This document shows positions 1-6,150 of a stretch of 6,441 nt of DNA, in pieces (position 1 is the first letter of the stretch; every line of letters begins with the position of its first letter). The notes beneath the pieces were generated by a model. It was not told the origin of the DNA. It did no database searches and saw only the letters and a program-made list of their open reading frames with translations. The position numbers and the translations under genes are program-made. The DNA comes from Gemmatimonadota bacterium (GTDB lineage: Bacteria > Gemmatimonadota > Gemmatimonadetes > Longimicrobiales > UBA6960), in assembly GCA_022564535.1 (NCBI GenBank), contig JADFLD010000129.1, forward strand, positions 1 through 6,441. The letters run 5' to 3'.

Positions 1-2372
1 AATCCGATCGTCTGGAATCCGTTCGTGTAGTACTTGTCCACCTCGAAATCGTAGCTGTACCGAGTCAACCCGAGCGAGAACTCGAGGCGCTCCGTCGTCG
101 TGAACGGGTACTGCACCTGGCCCGTCGTCGAGGTGATGTAGATCCGCCGTCGTGGATAGCCGATGTAGTTCCCTTTTTCATCGGAAGCACGGACGGGGTA
201 TCCTCCGAGCAGGTACGGAATCCGGCCTCCCGACACACTCCAGTTCCACCGACGCGACAGGTCTGTGTAGAAAATCTGTCCGCCAATGTCCTTGAGGCTC
301 CCCTGCGCTTGCACCGCCACCCCAAGGACCTTGTCCCCCAACATGTCGCTGAAGAATGCGGAGGTTTGGCCTCCCACATAGTTGCCGTAGCTGTCCGTAC
401 CCACCCCGATCGAGGGTTGGCCTACGAAGTCGAGCCCAAGGCTCGAAGAGTACGGTTCCGCGTCGGAATCGGACCACGTGCCACTGGGCACCAAGCCGGT
501 CGCGTGGTCGGCGAGGTACGTTTCGATCCGGCTGAAGCGGTCGGGGTTGATGGGGGGAAGCCGACGACCTGGCTGCGCTTTGGCGTTCTCGACGATCGTG
601 ACGAGCGGTGCCGGGTCGTTCACGTTCTTCGTGTAGATGTGGAACTCCACGTCGTCGAAGACCGTGAACGCCACCGTTCCGTTCGACGCGACCGACATGG
701 CGGGTGACAGGTACCCATGGCCACTCACGGACGTGGCGACGTGGGTGATCCGCCGCACCGCGCCGCTTTGCAGGTCGAGCTCGTAGATGTCGGTGACGCC
801 GTCCTGGTCGGACAGGAAGTAAATACTTTCGCCGTCGGCCGCGTACTGCGGATTGATGTGCTTGACGTTGCCGAAGACCGGAAGAACGCGGACGTCGCGG
901 CTCGCGACGTCGATCAGCGAGAGCTGGAACTTGCTGTAGACGAGCGTCTCGAAGTTGGTTTCCGGGCCCCGATCCGACGTGAACGCGAGGGTCGATCCGT
1001 CGGGGGACCAGCTCGGCTGCATGTCGGCGAACTTGTCGTCCGTGAGCTGGGTGATCTCACTCGTCTCCAGGTCGAAGACGTAGAGGTCGGAGATGCCTCC
1101 CACCGATCCGGAGAAGGCCAAGTAGCGACCGTTGGGCGACCACGCAGGGGCGGTAATGGCCCCGATGGCGCCGAAGCCGATCCGCCGTTGGACGGCCCCG
1201 TTGTCCGCACTCACGATCACCAGCTGATTGTCGCCATCGGCGAAGACGACGTAGGCGAAGGACTTCGAGTCTGGCGACCAGGTGCCGGATGAGTCGATGT
1301 AGCGAAGAGCATCGATATGCGGATCCGAGTTGGCGCTCGACAGCTTGCGGATAATCTCACCCGTTTCGGCGTCCGCCATGTACAGATCGACCGAAAAAAG
1401 ATCCTCGTCGGACAGGAACGCTACGTAGCGGCCATCCGGACTCAGCGAAGGCGACATGTTCGTTGCGCCCGCTCCGGTGCTGGGCGCCAAGATGAGCTTT
1501 CCCACGTCCTCAGGGGCGTCGGTCCCCTCGAGCAAAGGGAGGTAGTCCGCCGCGACCTGTTCCGCCCACCGCACGGAAAGCGTGTCGGTCGACAGCCCGA
1601 GAACCCCCTCGATGGCCCCCTCGAAACCGACGCGCAGGGATCGCCGGTAGATCTGGACGATGGCGTCGTCACCGTACGTGCCGCCGATATAGGCCATGAG
1701 GGCCTGACCGTAGCGGTACGGGAAGATTCTGCCGCCCGATAACTCCTTGATCGTCGGTAACTCTTCGCGACGGATCGCATCGCGAAGCCACATCCCCGTG
1801 AGGGGGTCTTCTCGCCCGACCGAGAGGTACTCGGCCATACCCTCGATCAGCCAGAGAGGCAGCGTGTTGAGTCCCTGAAGCCCGCCGCCCCGGCGGGATT
1901 GGGCGATATTGTACTGGAAGGCATGGACGAACTCGTGACCCAAGACGTGGTCTGTGTCGTAGTACGAGCCGGTCATCGGCATGATGACCCGGTTCTTCAG
2001 AGATTCCGTGACACCACCGGTTCCTGCTCCGATGAAGCCGGAGAGCGTGTTGGTCTGCTGAAAGTCCGGGTGATTGGCGTACATGATGACTGGCTTGGAC
2101 GTCTCGAACTCATGCTGGAACGTCCGCGCCAACCGCTCGTACCAGCGTTCGCCCATACGGGCAACGTCCAAGAGCGCTTCGGCTTCCTCCGGGTAGTAGT
2201 GCCAGTCGAAGTGGTCTGTCTTCAGCACCTTGAAGTCGAACTTGTCGAACTGGACCTTGTTACGGCCGAAGTACTGGGCTGACGTGGCTGCAGGTAGGCA
2301 AACCAGTGCCAACCCGATGAACACTGCCAGCGACGCCCACCGCGCGCGCGCCTCATAGAAGGACATCTTCAT
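1..2372 (-). CDS. Secreted HExxH metallopeptidase / PD40 propeller / outer-membrane barrel protein (3' end cut by window edge)
   Basis: The minus strand is open from ATG at 2372 to the window edge: 790 codons and no stop, so the C-terminus is missing. GAGGT at 2381-2377 lies 4 nt before this ATG and favours it over the ATG at 2366. Residues 1 to about 32 form a signal peptide, with likely cleavage at ATSA|QY. A gluzincin-type peptidase domain follows: HEFVH at 146-150 gives two zinc ligands and the catalytic Glu147, and WLIEGMAEY at 174-182 supplies the probable third ligand, Glu177 (peptidase MA-like pattern). Five PD40/TolB-like repeats start near residues 310, 365, 411, 455 and 509 (SPDGRY, WSPDSK, WSPNGRY, WSPDGS, ADGES). 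From about residue 640 the sequence alternates Gly, aromatic and polar residues (for example FFSDMLGDKV), as in an outer-membrane barrel. I infer a periplasmic or surface protease-like protein anchored by its own barrel. The substrate is unknown. It is transcribed divergently from the rightward genes. Confidence 0.9.
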   Translation of the reverse strand, partial: MKMSFYEARARWASLAVFIGLALVCLPAATSAQYFGRNKVQFDKFDFKVLKTDHFDWHYYPEEAEALLDVARMGERWYERLARTFQHEFETSKPVIMYANHPDFQQTNTLSGFIGAGTGGVTESLKNRVIMPMTGSYYDTDHVLGHEFVHAFQYNIAQSRRGGGLQGLNTLPLWLIEGMAEYLSVGREDPLTGMWLRDAIRREELPTIKELSGGRIFPYRYGQALMAYIGGTYGDDAIVQIYRRSLRVGFEGAIEGVLGLSTDTLSVRWAEQVAADYLPLLEGTDAPEDVGKLILAPSTGAGATNMSPSLSPDGRYVAFLSDEDLFSVDLYMADAETGEIIRKLSSANSDPHIDALRYIDSSGTWSPDSKSFAYVVFADGDNQLVIVSADNGAVQRRIGFGAIGAITAPAWSPNGRYLAFSGSVGGISDLYVFDLETSEITQLTDDKFADMQPSWSPDGSTLAFTSDRGPETNFETLVYSKFQLSLIDVASRDVRVLPVFGNVKHINPQYAADGESIYFLSDQDGVTDIYELDLQSGAVRRITHVATSVSGHGYLSPAMSVASNGTVAFTVFDDVEFHIYTKNVNDPAPLVTIVENAKAQPGRRLPPINPDRFSRIETYLADHATGLVPSGTWSDSDAEPYSSSLGLDFVGQPSIGVGTDSYGNYVGGQTSAFFSDMLGDKVLGVAVQAQGSLKDIGGQIFYTDLSRRWNWSVSGGRIPYLLGGYPVRASDEKGNYIGYPRRRIYITSTTGQVQYPFTTTERLEFSLGLTRYSYDFEVDKYYTNGFQTIG

Positions 2373-2615
2373 CACGACCTCATCTATTGGTTGCCGCCAC
2401 CCGATCCATCTTTAATGACGATCGTCGCCCGAAGACTTGCACAGGGCGACTCCAGCCGTTCCCAAAAGGACTCCACTGCGGGGCGTTTCGTTACGTGTTG
2501 ACCGCCTGGGTAGACCCGACCGACATTCCCGAACATCTACTACTACTATACGCCGTTACGATTCTTGTCGCTCATACGTGATCCGTATCATCCTTCTACC
2601 TAACCATTGTACGCC
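2373..2615. promoter_or_regulatory. Divergent intergenic region
   Basis: These 243 nt separate two genes facing away from each other, so they should contain both promoters. I find no convincing -35/-10 pair on either strand. TTGACC at 2498-2503 is a good -35 word but has no matching -10 at the usual distance. TACTAT at 2544-2549 is a fair -10 word without a -35. The right half (about 2530-2610) is visibly more AT-rich and includes a short CTA run at 2537-2548. No Shine-Dalgarno sequence precedes the rightward gene. No small ORF here looks real. Confidence 0.5.
2424..2450. repeat. Perfect 7-bp inverted repeat in the divergent promoter region
   Basis: GTCGCCC at 2424-2430 is matched by its reverse complement GGGCGAC at 2444-2450, with a 13-nt spacer. 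It lies 52 nt from the start codon of the leftward gene. It could be an operator or a hairpin in that gene's 5' UTR. There is no T-run on either side, so a terminator is unlikely. In GC-rich DNA a match of this length could arise by chance. Confidence 0.4.
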
Positions 2616-3842
2616 ATGATCCGCAAAGCACTTTCTCTCGGGCTCCTCTCCGCAGGTTTCGTGGCCTGTGGTGGTGATACACTTCCGGAGTTGTCAGTTA
2701 CATCTGAGACCATGGTCGCGCCTCCGGGTCCTGGCAGCGGCGAGCCCTTCTTATCCTCGTCCGGCGACGATGTGTACATGAGTTGGCTCGAGGCGTCTCC
2801 GGAGGGCGGCCACGACTTTCGGTTCGCTCGGTTCGATGGAGCAGGGTGGGGAGAAGCGAGTACGATCGCGACCAGCGAACGCTTCTTCGTCAACTGGGCC
2901 GACTTTCCATCTCTCACGCCCGGCCCCGACGGGACCCTGTGGGCTCACTGGTTGCAGCGCGGAGCCGCGGGCGGATACGACTACGGGGTCCGTATCGTAC
3001 GGTCGAGCGACGGCGGCGCGACGTGGTCCGAGCCCTGGACTCCGCACGAGGACGGTACCCCGACGGAGCACGGCTTCGTTTCGGTGATGCCGCTGGAGTC
3101 GGGCATGGGGTTCCTCTGGCTGGATGGACGCAATTACGTGGAGGGCCCGGACGGATCGGAGGCCACGCATGAGATGACGTTGCGGTATCGCGAAGTGGCG
3201 CTGGATGGAACGGTTGGGACCGAGACGTTGTTGGACGCCCGTATCTGCGACTGCTGTCAGACCGACGGGGCGATGGCCAGCTCGGGCCCCGTGGCCGTCT
3301 ACCGTGATCGCACCGAAGACGAGATCCGAGACATCTACATCACGCGTTGGGTCGACGGTTCCTGGACGGACGGTGTGCCGGTCTTTTCCGATGGCTGGGA
3401 GATCGGCGGTTGCCCGGTGAACGGCCCTGCCGTCGTCGCGAAAGGATCGGAGGTCGCGGTGGCGTGGTTCACGGGCGCGGGCGGTGTGCCTCACGTCAAG
3501 GTCGCGTTCTCCTCGGACGGAGGCGCGACGTTCGGGCCCCCGACCCTCGTCGATGGTGGGAACCCGGCGGGACGTGTGGATCTTCTGATGCGTGACGGCG
3601 GTTCGGTATTCGTGAGTTGGTTGGAGCGGACCGGCGGAGAGGCGGCGGAGGTTCGACTACGTGAGGTGCACGCGGACGGGCGCCTGACGGAAAGCGTCAC
3701 GTTGACCGGCTCGTCCTCGGAACGCGCGAGTGGATTCCCCCGGATGGTGGAGGCTCGGGACGGGACGCTGCTTCTAGCGTGGACGGACGTGATCGGCGAT
3801 GCTCCGCAGGTGCGAGTGACGAGACTAAAGTTTGAGAGATAG
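2616..3842 (+). CDS. Sialidase-fold (BNR-repeat) lipoprotein with CDCC motif
   Basis: A 408-residue protein. The chosen start is ATG at 2616; TTG at 2607 is the only upstream alternative, because an in-frame TAA lies at 2601. Neither has a Shine-Dalgarno sequence. MIRKALSLGLLSAGFVAC is a lipoprotein signal with Cys18 as the lipidated residue, so the protein should be membrane-anchored. Two Asp-box/BNR motifs, SSDGGATW (130-137) and SSDGGATF (299-306), and many repeated beta-strand patterns (VYMSWLE, VAVAWF, VFVSWLE, LLLAWTD) indicate a six-bladed sialidase-type propeller. The Asp box marks the fold, not the enzyme activity, and I cannot assign the sialidase Arg triad, so sialidase activity is not claimed. 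A distinctive Cys cluster, CDCC (Cys211, Cys213, Cys214), is followed by YRDRTEDEIRDIY and a fourth Cys in GGCPVNGP (Cys266). These could bind metal or be redox-active. The stop lies 7 nt before a thioredoxin gene, suggesting one operon and a shared extracytoplasmic role. Confidence 0.88.
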   Translation: MIRKALSLGLLSAGFVACGGDTLPELSVTSETMVAPPGPGSGEPFLSSSGDDVYMSWLEASPEGGHDFRFARFDGAGWGEASTIATSERFFVNWADFPSLTPGPDGTLWAHWLQRGAAGGYDYGVRIVRSSDGGATWSEPWTPHEDGTPTEHGFVSVMPLESGMGFLWLDGRNYVEGPDGSEATHEMTLRYREVALDGTVGTETLLDARICDCCQTDGAMASSGPVAVYRDRTEDEIRDIYITRWVDGSWTDGVPVFSDGWEIGGCPVNGPAVVAKGSEVAVAWFTGAGGVPHVKVAFSSDGGATFGPPTLVDGGNPAGRVDLLMRDGGSVFVSWLERTGGEAAEVRLREVHADGRLTESVTLTGSSSERASGFPRMVEARDGTLLLAWTDVIGDAPQVRVTRLKFER

Positions 3843-3844
3843 GA
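3841..3844 (+). promoter_or_regulatory. Ribosome binding site overlapping the upstream stop codon
   Basis: AGGA at 3841-3844 shares its first two bases with the TAG stop of the propeller lipoprotein gene (3840-3842) and sits 5 nt before ATG 3850. It decides the thioredoxin start in favour of ATG 3850 over the in-frame TTG at 3832, and suggests that the two genes are translated from one message. Confidence 0.65.
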
Positions 3845-3849
3845 CGCTC

Positions 3850-4365
3850 ATGAGACTACGAAGAATCGCGCTGTCGGGCATCGTGACGGTGCTTGCGGCC
3901 AACGCGTGTGCGCCGGCCGAAAACGCCGGGCCCCCTCGCCTGGGTGAGCCGGCACGGGAATATGCCGCGGCGACGCTCGCCGGCGACACCGTGACGCTGG
4001 CATCTCTGAAGGGAAAGGTGGTGCTGCTGAACCTTTGGGCGACGTGGTGCACACCGTGCCGGATGGAGACACCGTATCTCCAGTCATTGTTCGAAGCACA
4101 CGAAGCCGAGGGTTTCGAGATCGTCGGGATCTCCATGGATACCGGCAACGCCGCCGACGATGTCGCGATGTTCGTGGAGGAATACGAGGTCACGTACACG
4201 ATTCTCCATGATCCGCAGATGAGGGGAATGGAGCTGTACCAGGTTCTCGGCCTCCCCGCCACCTTCCTGATCGACAGGGAGGGTGTGCTCCAATGGATGC
4301 GGTATGGGCCGATACTCGAGAGCGACACCGACTTCCTCCAGGCACTCGAGGACGCCCTCTCTTGA
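3850..4365 (+). CDS. TlpA/ResA-like thioredoxin-fold (lipo)protein
   Basis: A 171-residue thiol-disulfide oxidoreductase predicted to act outside the cytoplasm. The N-terminus MRLRRIALSGIVTVLAANAC is a signal sequence ending in Cys20. The lipobox (ANAC) is weak, so lipidation is likely but not certain. The active site is WCTPC (Cys67, Cys70), preceded by the usual KGKVVLLNLWATW strand. The thioredoxin cis-proline is in LGLPATFLID (Pro136). An AhpC/TSA-TlpA layout is seen: GEPAREYAAATLAGDTVTLASLKGK at the front and an inserted helix region around MDTGNAADDVAMFVEEYEV. Length and motif order suit TlpA/ResA/CcmG-type proteins, which reduce specific extracytoplasmic thiols, for example in cytochrome c or Cu-centre maturation. 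No cytochrome maturation gene is nearby. The closest Cys-rich partner is the CDCC lipoprotein 7 nt upstream, a possible client (inference). The stop TGA overlaps the TTG start of the next gene. Confidence 0.93.
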   Translation: MRLRRIALSGIVTVLAANACAPAENAGPPRLGEPAREYAAATLAGDTVTLASLKGKVVLLNLWATWCTPCRMETPYLQSLFEAHEAEGFEIVGISMDTGNAADDVAMFVEEYEVTYTILHDPQMRGMELYQVLGLPATFLIDREGVLQWMRYGPILESDTDFLQALEDALS

Positions 4366-5483
4366 GCCACGCCGATGGAGCCGGGGTGGTCGACCCGGCG
4401 GTCATCGAAACCCCGATCGGCTACGTCGATCTCGAGCGCGTGGAGGCGAATGCGAAGCGTGTGGTCGCGTATACGACGCGGCACGGACTCGCGTGGCGCC
4501 CTCACATCAAGACGCACAAGTCCACCGCGATCGCGAAGATCCAGCTGGACGCGGGTGCGCGCGGGCTCACCGTCGCGACGCTGCGTGAAGCGGAGGTGAT
4601 GTCGGCGCTCACCGACGACATCCTCCTTGCCTACCCCCCGGTTGGGGAGTTGAAGCTGAAACGCCTGCTTGGGCTCCCGGAAGCTACGGACCTCAAGGTA
4701 GCCCTGGACTCCGAGGCCGTGCTCGTGGCACTCGCCGCCGCCGCCCAGGCCGCGGGGCGCACCGTGGGCGTGCTCGTAGAGGAGGACGTCGGGCTCGGAC
4801 GGGTCGGGGTCCAGGACGCGGCTGCGGTCGTAGCGCTCGCTCAGCGTGCCAGGCATCTGGAAGGGGTCGAATTCCGGGGTATCCTCTTTTACCCCGGTCA
4901 TATCCGGATGTCCGAAACAGAGCAGGGCGAACCTCTGGCCGAGGTGGCGGGTCGGGTGCGACAGACGGTGGAAGAGCTGCGCGCCGTCGGCCTCGATCCG
5001 GAGATCGTATCCGGTGGCTCGACGCCAACGGTGTGGCGTGGCCACGAGATCGAGGTTCTCACGGAGATCCGGTCGGGGTCGTGCATTTTCAACGACCGCG
5101 AGGGGGTCGACCTCGGCGTCGCCCGCGTCGCCGATGTAGCGTATACGGTGCTGACTACGATCGTCAGCACGGCCGTGCCCGGACAAGCCGTCGTCGATGC
5201 GGGTTCGAAGGCTCTGGCCAAGGAGTCGCGGGGTCGGGGAGGGGGCTTCGGCGTCCTGCTCGATCGACCCGACGTGATCGTCACCTCCGTGTCGGAGGAG
5301 CACGGTGTCCTCGACCTGGGCGGCGGTGAGTGGCGACCGAGCATCGGAGAGCGCGTGCGCATCATTCCGAATCACGTGTGCGTCTCCGTGAACCTGCAGG
5401 ACCACCTCCTTGCCCGGACCGGGGACGGCCATCGTCTCCTCGCGCTCGAAGGCCGAGGGCGCGGGCCCCGGACGACTGGGTGA
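4362..5483 (+). CDS. D-threonine aldolase / D-serine dehydratase family PLP enzyme
   Basis: A 373-residue fold-type III (alanine racemase-like) PLP enzyme. I start it at TTG 4362, which overlaps the upstream TGA as TTGA, with GAGGA at 4348-4352 nine nt upstream. The open frame extends further back to 4293, but that part lies inside the thioredoxin gene and reads as shadow; GTG 4386 is another option. The N-terminal motif ETPIGYVDLERVEANAKR is followed by RPHIKTHKS, where Lys50 is the expected PLP lysine. SGGSTPTVW (217-225) is the phosphate-binding segment and EIRSGSCIFND (235-245) is a family signature. The C-terminal DSD1-like domain ends with NHVCVSVN, giving a His338-x-Cys340 metal site. 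Known D-threonine aldolase uses His-x-Asp, and chicken and yeast D-serine dehydratases use His-x-Cys, so a dehydratase role on D-serine or another D-beta-hydroxy amino acid is plausible; exact substrate unknown. No signal peptide, so cytoplasmic. The ridA gene next door supports an aminoacrylate-type product. Confidence 0.9.
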   Translation: MSHADGAGVVDPAVIETPIGYVDLERVEANAKRVVAYTTRHGLAWRPHIKTHKSTAIAKIQLDAGARGLTVATLREAEVMSALTDDILLAYPPVGELKLKRLLGLPEATDLKVALDSEAVLVALAAAAQAAGRTVGVLVEEDVGLGRVGVQDAAAVVALAQRARHLEGVEFRGILFYPGHIRMSETEQGEPLAEVAGRVRQTVEELRAVGLDPEIVSGGSTPTVWRGHEIEVLTEIRSGSCIFNDREGVDLGVARVADVAYTVLTTIVSTAVPGQAVVDAGSKALAKESRGRGGGFGVLLDRPDVIVTSVSEEHGVLDLGGGEWRPSIGERVRIIPNHVCVSVNLQDHLLARTGDGHRLLALEGRGRGPRTTG

Positions 5484-5535
5484 CCCTTGTTCGCGCCGAA
5501 GCCCTCCGCGGGCAGAGGGTGCGAGCACACGAGGC

Positions 5536-5567
5536 GTGACGTCCCGGTCACATTCCTGTGACGTGAC
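5536..5567. promoter_or_regulatory. Phased GTGAC/GTCAC half-site cluster upstream of ridA
   Basis: GTGAC at 5536-5540, GTCAC at 5547-5551 and GTGAC at 5558-5562 start exactly 11 nt apart, alternating in orientation, and another GTGAC abuts at 5563-5567. The central pair forms the perfect inverted repeat GTCACATTCCTGTGAC (5547-5562). The cluster ends 27 nt before the ridA ATG, inside the 111-nt gap that separates ridA from the PLP enzyme gene. One helical turn between half-sites suits a dimeric regulator or two adjacent dimers. A small RNA hairpin is the alternative. There is no T-run, so a rho-independent terminator is unlikely. The regulator is unknown. Confidence 0.45.
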
Positions 5568-5594
5568 CCGTTTCACTATGCAAGGAGCCAGCAC

Positions 5595-5987
5595 ATGAGC
5601 GAGTTGAGGTCCATCCACACCGACCGTGCACCTGCCGCGATCGGGCCGTATTCCCAGGCCGTCGTCGTGGACGGTTGGGTCTATTGCTCCGGCCAGATTC
5701 CGCTCGACCCGGAGACCGGCGACCTCCTGAGCGGGAGTGTGGCCGAACAGACGGAGCTGGTCCTCAGGAACCTCCGCCAGGTTCTCGAGGCGGCGGGGTC
5801 CTCTTTGAGCCATGTCGTCAAGACCACCGTCTTTCTCTCCGACATGAACACGTTCGCGGAGATGAATGAGGTATACGCGAAGCACTTTGGTGAACATCGG
5901 CCTGCAAGGGCCGCCGTGCAGGCCGCGGCGCTGCCAAAATCTTGCGATGTCGAGATCGAGTGCATCGCTCGAGTGCGTATTCTTTAA
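5595..5987 (+). CDS. ridA: RidA family enamine/imine deaminase
   Basis: A 130-residue cytoplasmic protein of the YjgF/YER057c/UK114 family, close to the usual 125-130 residues. RidA proteins hydrolyse reactive 2-aminoacrylate and related enamines or imines made by PLP enzymes to the 2-keto acid and ammonia, usually as homotrimers. Start ATG 5595 has a strong AAGGAG (5582-5587) 7 nt upstream. Family features are present in order: APAAIGPYSQAV near the N-terminus with Tyr19, YCSGQIPLDPETG (30-42), the helix with NLRQVLEAAG, KTTVFLSDM (76-84), and the C-terminal PARAAVQAAALPK. Arg105 and Glu120 (in DVEIECIA) align without gaps to Arg105 and Glu120 of E. coli RidA, the residues that bind the substrate carboxylate and activate water, so the archetypal RidA activity is expected. 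The gene follows the D-amino-acid PLP enzyme on the same strand but has its own strong RBS and a repeat-rich upstream gap, so it may be co-transcribed or separately controlled. Confidence 0.95.
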   Translation: MSELRSIHTDRAPAAIGPYSQAVVVDGWVYCSGQIPLDPETGDLLSGSVAEQTELVLRNLRQVLEAAGSSLSHVVKTTVFLSDMNTFAEMNEVYAKHFGEHRPARAAVQAAALPKSCDVEIECIARVRIL

Positions 5988-6058
5988 GGCTGAATCAATG
6001 TCCGGAAAATGTTGTTGCGCTGGTCCTCACCCGGGGGTAGTTTCCCAACGACAAATAG

Positions 6059-6134
6059 CCCGGCAAGGGGTGGGAGTGGTTGTATGGTGGGATGCCGGGT
6101 AGAGTCCCCCACCCGGGGTGGCCCTTAGGCCACC
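6059..6134 (+). ncRNA. Candidate pseudoknotted RNA element with adjoining hairpin
   Basis: Stem 1 pairs CCCGGCA (6059-6065) with TGCCGGG (6093-6099), 7 bp. Within its loop, GGGTGGG (6068-6074) is perfectly complementary to CCCACCC (6108-6114) outside the loop, giving a 7-bp second stem and an H-type pseudoknot topology. The connecting loops are 2 nt (6066-6067), 18 nt (6075-6092) and 8 nt (6100-6107). Two nt downstream, GGTGGCC (6117-6123) and GGCCACC (6128-6134) form a 7-bp hairpin with loop CTTA. A competing hairpin, CCACC (6109-6113) with GGTGG (6117-6121), would break both the pseudoknot and this hairpin. These pairings are read from the sequence; the fold, its function and its transcription are inferred. 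Confidence 0.45.
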
Positions 6135-6150
6135 TTAGTATGGGGAATTT

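Noticed and set aside
309..2282. Several plus-strand open frames of 127-191 codons across 309-2282
   Set aside because: They are opposite the continuous 790-codon metallopeptidase/PD40 frame, have Arg/Val/Asp-biased composition and show no recognisable motif.
2751..3494. A 247-codon minus-strand open frame opposite the propeller lipoprotein gene
   Set aside because: The plus strand there encodes the BNR motifs and the lipoprotein. The antisense product looks like random GC-rich translation.
4293..4361. N-terminal extension of the PLP enzyme (23 residues)
   Set aside because: The extension is fully inside the thioredoxin gene and does not resemble the family N-terminus. The TTGA overlap with an upstream GAGGA gives a better start.
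5502..5519. CCCTC...GAGGG short inverted repeat after the PLP enzyme gene
   Set aside because: Only 5 bp with an 8-nt loop and no T-run. It is too weak for a terminator call in GC-rich sequence.
5552..5557. TCACA-N4-TGTGA at the centre of the ridA upstream cluster as a CRP/FNR-type site
   Set aside because: The arms are in the opposite order to the CRP consensus TGTGA-N6-TCACA, so it is not reported as such.
3825..5897. A 690-codon minus-strand open frame antisense to the thioredoxin, PLP enzyme and ridA genes
   Set aside because: It lies opposite three genes with clear family motifs. Its translation is rich in Arg, His and Asp with no domain, signal or repeat pattern. Long antisense frames are expected opposite GC-rich coding DNA.
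6117..6137. GGTGGCC-CTTA-GGCCACC hairpin as a rho-independent terminator for ridA
   Set aside because: Only TTA follows the stem, with no U-run, and it lies about 130 nt after the ridA stop. It is kept as part of the leader fold instead.
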